Shown: in pieces, positions 44,456-53,058 of the stretch | Layout: each line of letters opens with the position of its first letter | How positions within the stretch are numbered: the stretch's first letter is position 1 | Origin: Piscinibacter defluvii | GTDB lineage: Bacteria > Pseudomonadota > Gammaproteobacteria > Burkholderiales > Burkholderiaceae_C | Assembly: GCF_004011805.1 (NCBI RefSeq) | Contig: NZ_ML137197.1 | Coordinates: 124,001 to 188,000 of the forward strand | Reading direction: 5' to 3' | DNA: 64,000 nt | The notes under the pieces: generated by a model | The model's input: the letters and a program-made list of their open reading frames with translations, nothing else | Databases searched by the model: none | What the model was told of the DNA's origin: nothing | Translations under genes and position numbers: made by a program

Positions 44456-47047
44456 ATGAGCTTCGCCCGCACCAAGATCCAGCCGCCGCAGCCGCGCGGG
44501 CGCGTGCTGCTGGCGCGGCCGCGCGTCGACGCGCCGCTGCGCGCGGCGCTGCTGGCGCAGCGCCTGGTGCTGGTGAGCGCGCCGGCCGGCTGGGGCAAGA
44601 GCGCCCTGCTCGCCCGCCAGCTGCAGGACTGGCCGGCGGGCGTCGCGCTGGCCTGGGTCTCGGCCGATGCGGGCGACGACCTGCCGCGCCTGCTCGAATG
44701 CCTGGTGGCCGCGCTCGAGCCGTACGACCTGCCCTGGCGCAGCGCGCCCGAGGCGCTGGTGGCCGGCGCGGGCGAGGCGGCCGGCCGCGCGCGCTTCACC
44801 GGCGAGCTGATCAACGCCCTCGAGGCCGCCGAGGTCGCGCACGGCGTGATCGTGATCGACGACCTGCACCGCATCGACGAGCCCGACGTGCACCGCTTCC
44901 TCGACGCGCTGGTCGAGCGCCTCGGCCCGCGCTGGACGCTCGCACTGGTGACGCGGCACGACCCGCCGCTCGCGCTGGCGCGCTGGCGAGCCGCCGGCGA
45001 GCTGACCGAGCTGCGCGCCGAGGGCCTGCGCTGGACCCGCGACGAACTCGCCGGCTGGCTCGCCGCGGCCGGCGCGCCGGCGCAGCGGCTCGACGCGCTG
45101 CTGGCGCGCACCGAGGGCTGGGCCGCCGGCGTGCAGCTCGCGCTGCGGGTCGAAGGCGGCGGCTCGCTGGGCAGCGAGCGCGCCTTCACCGACTTCCTCG
45201 CCAGCGAGGTGATCGACACGCTCGAGCCGGGCCTGCGCGAGTTCCTGCTGCAGGTCAGCGTGCTGCCCGAGCTGACCGCCGCGCGCGCCGCGGCGGTGAC
45301 CGGGCGCGCCGACGCCGCGCGCTGGCTCGAGCGCATCGAGCAGATGGGACTGTTCGTCAGCGCGCTCGACGCCGCCGAGCCCACGCTCAAGCTGCACGAC
45401 CTGTTCCGCGCCGCGCTCGAGCAGCGCCTGCTGCAGGAGCAGCCGCAGCAGCTGCCGGCGCTGCTGCGCCGTGCCGCCGCCGGCGAGGGCGACCCGCTGC
45501 GCCGCATCGCGCTGCTGCTGCGCGCGGGCGACACGGCCGGCGCGGCGCAGGTGCTGCTGGAGGCCACACCGGCCTGGATCACCGCCGGCGCGCTGCCCAC
45601 CGTGCGCACGACGCTGGCGCAGTTCGACGCTGCCACGCGCGAGCACCTGCCGGCCTGGCACCTGGCGCGCTGCCTGCTCGCCTGGGCGCAGGGCGACTTC
45701 CCGACCATGGACGAATCGGCCCGCACCGCGCAGTCGCTCGGCCGCGCACTGGCCGATGCCGAGGTCGAGGCGATGGGCCTGGGCTACCGCGCCATCGCGC
45801 TGAACTTCCTGAGCCGGCGCGGCCTGCGCGAGCTGGGCGTCGAGAACCTGCGCGCCCGCTCGCCCGCGCCGCACGTCGTGACCGGCGTCGCGCTGGCCTG
45901 GGCCGACATCGACGAGGGCCGCTTCGACGAGGCCTGCCGGCGCTACGCCGGCACGCTGACCCACCTCGAACGCAGCCGCGAGCCGCACCTGTGGTACCAG
46001 GGCAACCTCGGCACGGTGGGCGTGCACATCCCGGGCATGGGGCCGCTGATCGAGCGCTGGGTGCAGGGCGCGCTGCAGGTCGGCGGCGACCAGCCCCTGA
46101 CGCTGCGCGCGATGGCGCTGGTCACGCGCGGCTGGCACCGCCTGCTGGTGGGCGGCGACATCGACGGCGCCCGCGCGGCGCTCGCCACCACCCACGAGGA
46201 GCTGCGCTGGCTCGCCGAGCCGACCGGCGTGAACGCGCTGGCCACGGTGCTGGAGCTGCAGATCGAGGCCGCCGCGGGCGACGCCGAGGCCACGCGGCGC
46301 GCCGCGCGCCAGCTGCTCGACGGGCCGTCCACCGGCCAGGGCCACCGGGCACGCTGGATCGTGGCCAACTTCATCGCCGGCTGCGCCGCCGCGGTGGGCG
46401 ACGCCGCGCTGCTGGCCGAGCAGGCCGCGGTGCTGCAGGCCACGCCGCCGGAGGGCGCCCTGCCCGGCCTGCACGGCATCGTGCTGGACATCGCGCAGGG
46501 CCACCTGGCCTGGCTGCGCGGCGACGCCGAGGCCGCCGCCGCGGCCTGGCAGCGTGCGCTGGCCGACCCGGTGAACCTGGTGCGCACCCGGCTCGATGCG
46601 CCGACCCGGCTGTTCCTCGCCGCCGCCCGGCTGCGCACGGGGCGGCCGGCCGAGGCCGCCGAGCCGCTGGCCGGGCTGCAGACGCGCCTGCAGCAGGGCG
46701 CGGCGGGGGCGCTGCTGTTCGCGCGGCCGGTGGCCGGCCTGCTGCGCGCGGCCGACTGGCACGGCCTGCTCGAGCCGGCCGACCGTGCCGCGCTCGAGCA
46801 GGGCCTGGCGCGCCTGGGCCCCGTGGGGGAAGCGCCGCGCCCGGCGAGCGCGGCCACACCGGCCGGCCTGAGCAGCCGCGAGCTCGAGGTGCTCGAGCGC
46901 CTGGCCGCCGGCGACAGCAACAAGCTGATCGCACGCGCCTTCGACCTCAGCCCGCACACCGTCAAGCGCCACGTGGCCAACGTGCTGGACAAGCTCGCGG
47001 TGAGCTCGCGCGGCCAGGCCGCGGCCTGGTACCGCGCCAACGTCTGA
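44456..47047 (+). CDS. MalT-like LuxR-family transcriptional regulator (large ATP-binding LAL type)
   Basis: 863 residues. An N-terminal NTPase domain with Walker A APAGWGKS (42-49) and a VIVIDDLHRID Walker B is followed by a long alpha-helical repeat region and a C-terminal LuxR helix-turn-helix (about 800-863: LSSRELEVLERLAAGDSN, AFDLSPHTVKRHV). This is the MalT architecture, in which ATP and an inducer promote oligomerisation and activation. It is divergent from the REC/kinase operon, with 126 bases between starts. Inducer and targets unknown. Confidence 0.9.
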   Translation: MSFARTKIQPPQPRGRVLLARPRVDAPLRAALLAQRLVLVSAPAGWGKSALLARQLQDWPAGVALAWVSADAGDDLPRLLECLVAALEPYDLPWRSAPEALVAGAGEAAGRARFTGELINALEAAEVAHGVIVIDDLHRIDEPDVHRFLDALVERLGPRWTLALVTRHDPPLALARWRAAGELTELRAEGLRWTRDELAGWLAAAGAPAQRLDALLARTEGWAAGVQLALRVEGGGSLGSERAFTDFLASEVIDTLEPGLREFLLQVSVLPELTAARAAAVTGRADAARWLERIEQMGLFVSALDAAEPTLKLHDLFRAALEQRLLQEQPQQLPALLRRAAAGEGDPLRRIALLLRAGDTAGAAQVLLEATPAWITAGALPTVRTTLAQFDAATREHLPAWHLARCLLAWAQGDFPTMDESARTAQSLGRALADAEVEAMGLGYRAIALNFLSRRGLRELGVENLRARSPAPHVVTGVALAWADIDEGRFDEACRRYAGTLTHLERSREPHLWYQGNLGTVGVHIPGMGPLIERWVQGALQVGGDQPLTLRAMALVTRGWHRLLVGGDIDGARAALATTHEELRWLAEPTGVNALATVLELQIEAAAGDAEATRRAARQLLDGPSTGQGHRARWIVANFIAGCAAAVGDAALLAEQAAVLQATPPEGALPGLHGIVLDIAQGHLAWLRGDAEAAAAAWQRALADPVNLVRTRLDAPTRLFLAAARLRTGRPAEAAEPLAGLQTRLQQGAAGALLFARPVAGLLRAADWHGLLEPADRAALEQGLARLGPVGEAPRPASAATPAGLSSRELEVLERLAAGDSNKLIARAFDLSPHTVKRHVANVLDKLAVSSRGQAAAWYRANV

Positions 47048-47058
47048 CAGGCGCTGAC

Positions 47059-47367
47059 GTGAAGCGTCTCGTCCAGGCTCCCAACCTCGCGCTGACCACG
47101 CTGTGGGCCGACATGCTCACGCATGCCGGCATCGAGGCCAGCGTGCAGCGCGCCTATGCGAGCAGCATCGCCGGCGAGCTGCCGCCCGACCAGGCGCTGC
47201 CCGAGGTCTGGATCGGCGACGACACGGCGCTCGAGCGCGCCCGCGTGCTGCTGGCGCAACTGCGCCGCCCGCCGGTGCGGCACTGGCGCTGCCCGGGCTG
47301 CGGCGAGGCGATCGACGGCCCGTTCGAGCAGTGCTGGAACTGCGGCACGGCGATGCCCGCCGCATGA
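47059..47367 (+). CDS. DUF2007-like protein with C-terminal zinc ribbon
   Basis: 102 residues from GTG 47059, 11 bases after the LuxR-type gene. The N-terminal part (KRLVQAPNLALTTLWADMLTHAGI) fits the DUF2007 putative signal-transducing domain. The C terminus carries two CxxC knuckles (CPGC and CWNC) spaced for a zinc ribbon. The stop overlaps the EamA transporter start (ATGA), so the two are translated together. Function unknown. Confidence 0.75.
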   Translation: MKRLVQAPNLALTTLWADMLTHAGIEASVQRAYASSIAGELPPDQALPEVWIGDDTALERARVLLAQLRRPPVRHWRCPGCGEAIDGPFEQCWNCGTAMPAA

Positions 47368-48281
47368 AGACGGCCCTGACCCCGCGCATCGCGTTGCTGC
47401 TGGTGCTGCCACCGCTGCTGTGGGCCGGCAACGCGGTGGTCGGCCGCGCGCTCGTGGGCAGCGTGCCGCCGCTGGCGCTGAACGCCCTGCGCTGGTGGCT
47501 CGCGCTGGCGCTGCTCGCACCGCTGGCCTGGCGGCTGTGGCACACCCGCGCCGCGGTCGCCGCGCGCTGGGCGCACCTGGCGCTGCTCGGGCTGGTGGGC
47601 GTGGGCAGCTACAACGCGCTGCAGTACCTGGCGGTGCAGACCAGCACGCCGCTGAACGTGACGCTGATTGCCGCCAGCGGCCCGCTGTTCATGATGCTGG
47701 TCGGCGCGCTGCTGCATGGCGAGCGCCCGCAGGCGCGCCAGTTCGCCGGCGCGGCGCTCTCGCTGGCCGGCGTGGCACTGGTGCTCGCGCGCGGCAGCGC
47801 GCAGGTGCTGCGCGAGCTGCACCTGGTGCCCGGCGACCTGTACATGCTGGTGGCCACCGCTTCCTGGGCGGTCTACAGCTGGATGCTGGCGCGCCCGCCC
47901 GACTCGATGCGCGGCGACGCGCGGCCGCACTGGAACTGGGCCGAGTTCCTCGGCGTGCAGATGCTGTTCGGCAGCCTGTGGGCCACGCTGGGGGCGGCCG
48001 GCGAGGCACTGCTGGAGCCGGCGCCGATCCGCTGGTCGGCCGGCGTGGCGGCGGCGCTGCTGTACGTCGCGGTCGGGCCCTCGCTGATCGCCTACCGCTG
48101 CTGGGGCATCGGCGTGGCGACGGTCGGCCCGGCGGTGGCGGCGTTCTTCACCAACCTGACGCCGCTGTTCGCCGCGCTGCTGTCGGCCGCGCTGCTGGGC
48201 GAGTGGCCGGCCTGGTACCACGGCGTGGCCTTCGTGCTGATCGCCGCGGGCATCGCGGTCTCGTCGTTGCCGCGGCGCTGA
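47364..48281 (+). CDS. EamA/DMT-family transporter
   Basis: 305 residues with ten predicted hydrophobic segments in two EamA repeats, the second beginning near GDLYMLVATASWAVYSWML. The N terminus (LPPLLWAGNAVVGRALV) is typical of this family of metabolite exporters. Translation is coupled to the DUF2007-like gene. The substrate cannot be predicted. Confidence 0.87.
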   Translation: MKTALTPRIALLLVLPPLLWAGNAVVGRALVGSVPPLALNALRWWLALALLAPLAWRLWHTRAAVAARWAHLALLGLVGVGSYNALQYLAVQTSTPLNVTLIAASGPLFMMLVGALLHGERPQARQFAGAALSLAGVALVLARGSAQVLRELHLVPGDLYMLVATASWAVYSWMLARPPDSMRGDARPHWNWAEFLGVQMLFGSLWATLGAAGEALLEPAPIRWSAGVAAALLYVAVGPSLIAYRCWGIGVATVGPAVAAFFTNLTPLFAALLSAALLGEWPAWYHGVAFVLIAAGIAVSSLPRR

Positions 48282-48284
48282 TCG

Positions 48285-49073
48285 TCAGAACGTGCCGGGG
48301 TAGCTGCCGCCGTCCAGCAGGATGTTCTGCCCGGTCAGGTAGCCCACGTGCGTGCTGCACAGGAAGGCGCAGAAGGCGCCGAACTCGGCCGGCGTGCCGA
48401 GCCGGTGCGCCGGGATGCCCGCGAGCCGCTTCGCCAGCACCGCCTCCATGCTCTGGCCGGTCTTGGCGGCGGTGGCCTGCGTGGTGGCCTTCACGCGGTC
48501 GGTGTCGAACCAGCCGGGCAGCAGGTTGTTGATCGTCACGTTGGCCTCGGCCAGGCGGCGCTGCCGCGCCAGCCCGGCGACGAAGCCGGTCAGCCCGCTG
48601 CGCGCGCCGTTCGAGAGGCCCAGCGTGTCGATCGGCGCCTTCACCGCGCCCGAGGTGATGTTGATCACGCGGCCGAAGCCGCGCGCGGCCATCGCGTCGA
48701 CGCTGGCCTTCATCAGCTCGATCGGCGTCAGCATGTTGGCCTCGACCGCCCTGATCCAGTCCTCGCGGCCCCAGTCGCGGAAGTCGCCCGGCGGCGGACC
48801 GCCGGCGTTGTTGACCAGGATGTCGACCTGCGGGCAGGCCGCCAGCGCACTGGCGCGGCCCGCGGGCGTGGTGATGTCGCCGGCCACCGTGCGCACCTCG
48901 ACGCGGGGGCACGCGGCGCGGATCTCGGCGGCCGTGGCCTCCAGCGCCTCGGCGCCGCGCGCGGTGATCACCAGGTTCACGCCCTCGCCGGCCAGCGCCG
49001 CGGCGCAGCCCTTGCCCAGCCCCTTGCTCGCGGCGCACACCAGCGCCCAGCGTCCTGCGATGCCCAGATCCAT
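48285..49073 (-). CDS. SDR-family protein with altered catalytic residues (FabG-like)
   Basis: 262 residues with the classical SDR layout: nucleotide-binding CAASKGLG in place of TGxxxGIG (13-20), NNAGG (88-92), and the active-site Ser141 (ITSGA). The YxxxK positions, however, are Ser154 and Arg158 (LSNGARSG). A recognised FabG-like subgroup lacks the catalytic tetrad in just this way, so whether it is an active oxidoreductase is uncertain. It is convergent with the EamA transporter and lies 19 bases downstream of a second EamA gene. Confidence 0.85.
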   Translation of the reverse strand: MDLGIAGRWALVCAASKGLGKGCAAALAGEGVNLVITARGAEALEATAAEIRAACPRVEVRTVAGDITTPAGRASALAACPQVDILVNNAGGPPPGDFRDWGREDWIRAVEANMLTPIELMKASVDAMAARGFGRVINITSGAVKAPIDTLGLSNGARSGLTGFVAGLARQRRLAEANVTINNLLPGWFDTDRVKATTQATAAKTGQSMEAVLAKRLAGIPAHRLGTPAEFGAFCAFLCSTHVGYLTGQNILLDGGSYPGTF

Positions 49074-49092
49074 GTGTCGTCTCCGATCAAGT

Positions 49093-50007
49093 TCAGCGCC
49101 AGCGCGCCAGCAGCCAGATGCCCGCCAGCACGAGCGCGGTGCCGGCCGCCACCCAGGCGGTGAAAGGTTCGCCGAGGATCAGCACGCCCATCAGGATGGT
49201 GGACATCGGGCCGATCATCCCGGTCTGCGCGGCCAGCGTCGAGCCGATGCGCTCGATCGCCATCATCACCATCAGCACCGGCGCGAAGGTGCAGGCGGTG
49301 GCGTTCAGCAGCGAGAGCCAGATCACTGGCTCGGCCACCTCGGTGGCGGCCGACAGCGGGCGCAGCAGCAGGAACTGCGCGATGCACAGCACGCAGGCCA
49401 CGCTCGTCGCCAGGCCGGTGAGGTGCAGCGAGCCGAGGCGCTTGACCTCCTCGCCGCTGTAGACGAGGTAGACCGCATAGCTGAGCGCGCTGCCGAACAC
49501 CAGCGCCGCGCCGAGCGCGACGTCGGGGCCCTCGAGCTCGAACTCGTGGCCGAACACCAGCAGCACGCCGGCATAGCTGACCGCCAGCGCGAGCAGCTGG
49601 CGCGCGCCGACGCGGCGCCCGAACAGCACCCAGCCGAGCAGCAGCACCAGCGTCGGGTTGAGGTAGAGCACCAGGCGCTCGAAGCTGGCGCTGACATAGG
49701 CCAGCCCGGCGAAATCGAGAAAGCTCGCCAGGTAGTAGCCAGTGAAGCCGAGCCCGAGCACCGCGAGCCAGTCGCGCCGCACGAGCGGCGGCTTGCCACG
49801 CCCGGCCCACCACGCCAGCGCCAGGAACAGCGGCAGCGCGAACAGCATGCGGAACATGATCAGCGTCACCGCGTCGACGCCGTGGCGGTACGCGAGCTTG
49901 ACGATGATGGCCTTGCCGGAGAAGGCCACCGCGCCGAGGCTGGCGAGCAGCAGCCCGGGCAGCGGAGTGGCGGCGCGCGGCGCGGCCGCGGCGGAGGGTG
50001 AATGCAT
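49093..50007 (-). CDS. EamA/RhaT-type DMT transporter
   Basis: 304 residues, ten hydrophobic segments in two EamA repeats (first around GLLLASLGAVAFSGKAIIVK; second around GAALVFGSALSYAVYLVY). The start is the ATG at 50007, 78 bases from the divergent metallopeptidase-like gene. It probably forms an operon with the SDR gene downstream. Substrate unknown. Confidence 0.87.
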   Translation of the reverse strand: MHSPSAAAAPRAATPLPGLLLASLGAVAFSGKAIIVKLAYRHGVDAVTLIMFRMLFALPLFLALAWWAGRGKPPLVRRDWLAVLGLGFTGYYLASFLDFAGLAYVSASFERLVLYLNPTLVLLLGWVLFGRRVGARQLLALAVSYAGVLLVFGHEFELEGPDVALGAALVFGSALSYAVYLVYSGEEVKRLGSLHLTGLATSVACVLCIAQFLLLRPLSAATEVAEPVIWLSLLNATACTFAPVLMVMMAIERIGSTLAAQTGMIGPMSTILMGVLILGEPFTAWVAAGTALVLAGIWLLARWR

Positions 50008-50085
50008 GTGCGCGTCGATTCTATGGAGACGCGCCGGCGTACGCTCCGCAGTACCATGCGCTCCCCCAGCCGGCGGAGGGATGCC

Positions 50086-52275
50086 ATGCTCGACGACAGG
50101 CAGCGCCAGTGGCTCAAGCGCGTGTTCGACATCGGCGCCGCGCTGCCCGGCGCGGACGATGCCGCCGAGGACGCCGGCGTCAAGCGCCAGGTGCTGGCGC
50201 GGCTCGAGCAGCTCGGCCCGGCGCTGGAGGAGCTCGACGCCGGCATCGTCGACGGGCGCTTCAAGGGTGCCGGCACGCCGGTGAAGGCCGCGGTGCGCGG
50301 CTACAACGAGGCGCGCGAGAAGCTGCGCGAGGCGCGCGCCAAACGCGACTGGGAGCGCGCCGAGCGGCTGCTGCCGCGGCTGGAGGCGGCGCTGCGGCAG
50401 CTCGGGGCCGAGTCCGGCGAGCGCCGCGGGCTCGACGACCGCGAACGCAGCTTCGCGGCGCGCAAGCGCTACCTGACCGAGTTTCCGGCCGTCCAGCCGC
50501 GCTTCAAGGAGCACTACGACCGCCACGCCAACCAGCCCTACGTCGGCGCGCTGGCCGCGCCCTGGGCCGATTTCGTGCGTGCCAACGACACCCGGCATGC
50601 GGCCGCGATGCAGCGGCAGTACGACACCGCCTGGGACCAGCTCGAGGCGCAGAAGGCCGCGATGGCGCGGCTCGAGCCGCCGCCCGGCAAGCTCGACCAG
50701 GCGCGCGCGCGGCTCGCCGCGCTGCGCCAGGAATGCAGTGCGATCCGCGCCGGCATCGACGCCGGCACCTACCCGGGGCTCGACACGGCGGCGGCCGCGT
50801 TCGCGAAGGACAGCCAGCTCGGGCTGGCACGGCTCGACGCCTTCATCCAGACCGACGAACCCGACCTGGCGCTCGAGGAGGTCGTGCGCATCGAGCGGAC
50901 CCTGGCCGACTTCCGCAAGAAGGCCGGCGGCGCACTGGCCGCGCTGGCGCAGGACAGCGGCGTCAAGGCCCAGGCACGCGCCCAGGCCGCGCTGGCGCAC
51001 GACCCGCAGCTGCTGCGCGCGCTGATGGCGCAGGCCCAGGGGCCGGCTGCGCTGGATGCGATGGTCAAGTCGCTCAAGGGCAAGGCCGAGGGGGCGCCTG
51101 CCAAGGCCTTTGTCGAGGCGGCCATCCTGGCGCGCTACGACATGACCTCGCTGGCCGGCGACCTGACCACCAAGGCGCTGCCGCGCCTCTATGCGGTGCT
51201 GGGCCAGGTGCCGGAGCAACACGCGCGCCACAACCCGAAGCTGCAGCGCATCGTGCGCAACCGCCAGCCGGCCAGCTCCACCTACGACGCCGAGGAGTGC
51301 AAGCTGACGCTGAACATCGGCAAGACCGGCGACACGTCGACCGAGTTCGACCAGGACCCGGATGTCGACCGCGAGGCCCGGGTGAAGCAGTCCAAGGCCA
51401 ACACCTTCAACCACACGACGCTGCACGAACTCGGCCACTCGATCGACGACATGGACAAGTTCATGGACCAGCGCGGCCACCATGACGACTTCGGCGGCTG
51501 GCGCATGCACCGCGTCGACGAGATCGCCGAGATCGCCGGCACGGCCCAGGGCTTCTTCGCCGACCACCAGAGCGATCGCCTGTCGCACGGCTTCCTGCAC
51601 GGCCTGCTGGTGTGCACGCTGAGCGGCCGGCCCTGGCGCAACCCCGCGCCCGACCCGGTGCGCGGCCTCGCGCCGCTGGAACGCTGCGTGGCCCAGCGGC
51701 CCGACCGGGCGCTGCTGCGCCAGCACCCGGCGGTGCTGCAGGCGCAGACCGATCGCGGGCTGCTGCTGCAGGCCGACGAGTGGGACGTGGAGCTGGCCAA
51801 CGCGCTGTACAACGACCTGTGCAAGTCCGTGCCGCAGCTCGACCCGAACGTGAAGTGGCTGTGCGAGATCATCGGCCTGATCCTGCTGCGCCGGATGCCG
51901 GCCGACGCCGCGGTGGACGACCTGCTCGCGCAGCTGGTGGTGGGCGACCCCGCCACGATCGACCTCGACGCGCTGGAGCGGCACCCGGCGGTCGCGTGGT
52001 GCCGCTTCGCGTGCAGCGAGCCCGAGAACCTGTGGAAGCGTTATGCCGAGAAGCCCGACGGCTACGTGATCGGCGGGCGCTTCTACGGCCGCGTCGACGG
52101 CAGCTGGCGCAGCTACCGCGTGGCGGCGCGCAGCAAGGGCGTCAGCCAGTACCAGTTCAAGGCGCCGGCCGAATGGTTCGCCGAGCTGTACGCGGCCTAC
52201 CAGATGAAGGCGCTGCCGGACAGCCATCCGGACGCCAAGTGGCTGGCCGTGCACTACCCGCGCCGCGCCGCCTGA
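50086..52275 (+). CDS. HELGH zinc-metallopeptidase-like protein with long coiled-coil N-terminal region
   Basis: 729 residues from ATG 50086 (GGAGGG 6 bases upstream; in-frame ATGs at 50056 and 50002 have no ribosome site). Residues 1-370 are rich in Ala, Glu, Arg and Lys with heptad character. The zinc-site motif is HELGHSID (His447, Glu448, His451). A later PAEWFAELYA has Glu696 and Glu700 as candidate third ligand; this pattern recurs in gluzincin-type and lethal-factor-like peptidases. No signal peptide or membrane segment is seen. Twenty bases downstream lies a CpXC-domain gene, so they form a pair. I do not recognise a named family: a cytoplasmic protease or an effector-like toxin are both possible. 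Confidence 0.75.
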   Translation: MLDDRQRQWLKRVFDIGAALPGADDAAEDAGVKRQVLARLEQLGPALEELDAGIVDGRFKGAGTPVKAAVRGYNEAREKLREARAKRDWERAERLLPRLEAALRQLGAESGERRGLDDRERSFAARKRYLTEFPAVQPRFKEHYDRHANQPYVGALAAPWADFVRANDTRHAAAMQRQYDTAWDQLEAQKAAMARLEPPPGKLDQARARLAALRQECSAIRAGIDAGTYPGLDTAAAAFAKDSQLGLARLDAFIQTDEPDLALEEVVRIERTLADFRKKAGGALAALAQDSGVKAQARAQAALAHDPQLLRALMAQAQGPAALDAMVKSLKGKAEGAPAKAFVEAAILARYDMTSLAGDLTTKALPRLYAVLGQVPEQHARHNPKLQRIVRNRQPASSTYDAEECKLTLNIGKTGDTSTEFDQDPDVDREARVKQSKANTFNHTTLHELGHSIDDMDKFMDQRGHHDDFGGWRMHRVDEIAEIAGTAQGFFADHQSDRLSHGFLHGLLVCTLSGRPWRNPAPDPVRGLAPLERCVAQRPDRALLRQHPAVLQAQTDRGLLLQADEWDVELANALYNDLCKSVPQLDPNVKWLCEIIGLILLRRMPADAAVDDLLAQLVVGDPATIDLDALERHPAVAWCRFACSEPENLWKRYAEKPDGYVIGGRFYGRVDGSWRSYRVAARSKGVSQYQFKAPAEWFAELYAAYQMKALPDSHPDAKWLAVHYPRRAA

Positions 52276-52295
52276 GCGGCCACCCCGGAGGCCGC

Positions 52296-52982
52296 ATGTC
52301 CGTCTTCAAGCCCGTCGCCTGCGACTGCCCGGCCTGCGGCAGCGCGATCCGCATCGACGCCTGCGACAGCGTCAACGGCGTGCGCCGGCCCGACCTGCGC
52401 CGCGACATCCTGGAAGACCGCTTCCAGCGCACACGCTGCAGCGCCTGCCGCAGCGAGTTCCGCATCGACCCGGCCTTCACCTACCTCGACGTCGAGCGCG
52501 GCCAGTGGATGCTGGTGCGGCCGGCCGGCGACCTGCCCCAGTGGCAGCGCTTCGAGGCCCAGGCCCGCGCGATCCACGCCGAGGCCTTCGGCGCGGATGC
52601 CGATGCGGCGGCGCGGGCGATCGGCGCGCGCCTCACGGTGCGGGTCACCTTCGGCTGGCCGGCGCTGCGCGAGAAGCTGCTGTGCGCGGCGCACGGCATC
52701 GACGACGTGGTGCTGGAGCTGCTCAAGCTCGCGCTGCTGCGCCAGCTCGGCGACCTGCCGCTGTCCGACACGGTCGAGCTGCGCCTGGTGGACGCCGGCG
52801 CGCAGCTGCTGCGGCTGGCCTGGCTGCAGGCCGCGGACGGTGCGCGGGTCGAGCAGCTCGAGGTGCCGCGCGAGATGCTCGCCGGGCTGGCGGACGAGGG
52901 GGCCGACTGGCAGGCCTTGCGCGCCGAGCTGGCGGCGGCACCCTACGTGGACTGGCAGCGCTTCGTGGTCGAGCCGGCCTGA
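52296..52982 (+). CDS. CpXC-domain zinc-binding protein
   Basis: 228 residues, start at 52296 with CCGGAGG. The N-terminal ~60 residues contain CPAC (11-14) and CSAC (about 48-51), the paired knuckles of the CpXC domain. The remainder is alpha/beta with no recognised domain. CpXC proteins have no established function. Pairing with the HELGH protein in one transcript suggests a partner, regulator or immunity role; that is inference. Confidence 0.75.
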   Translation: MSVFKPVACDCPACGSAIRIDACDSVNGVRRPDLRRDILEDRFQRTRCSACRSEFRIDPAFTYLDVERGQWMLVRPAGDLPQWQRFEAQARAIHAEAFGADADAAARAIGARLTVRVTFGWPALREKLLCAAHGIDDVVLELLKLALLRQLGDLPLSDTVELRLVDAGAQLLRLAWLQAADGARVEQLEVPREMLAGLADEGADWQALRAELAAAPYVDWQRFVVEPA

Positions 52983-53019
52983 CAGGCCGCGAGAGCGCCG
53001 ACGCGCGGCGGGGGCCTCC

Positions 53020-53025
53020 TACAAT
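53020..53025 (+). promoter_or_regulatory. Possible -10 element of the phosphatidylserine decarboxylase gene
   Basis: TACAAT within CCTACAATGCG, 33 bases before the start codon; the -35 region is poor. CTACAAT-like boxes at this distance are frequent upstream of Burkholderiales genes. Weak evidence. Confidence 0.35.
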
Positions 53026-53058
53026 GCGCCGCCCTGCCCCGACCGCCCCGCCCGCGCC

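Noticed and set aside
50086-52982. Type VI secretion or polymorphic toxin/immunity locus
   Set aside because: No VgrG, PAAR, Hcp, Rhs repeats or secretion signal is visible here; only the pairing with a CpXC gene suggests it, so it is kept as a question, not a call.
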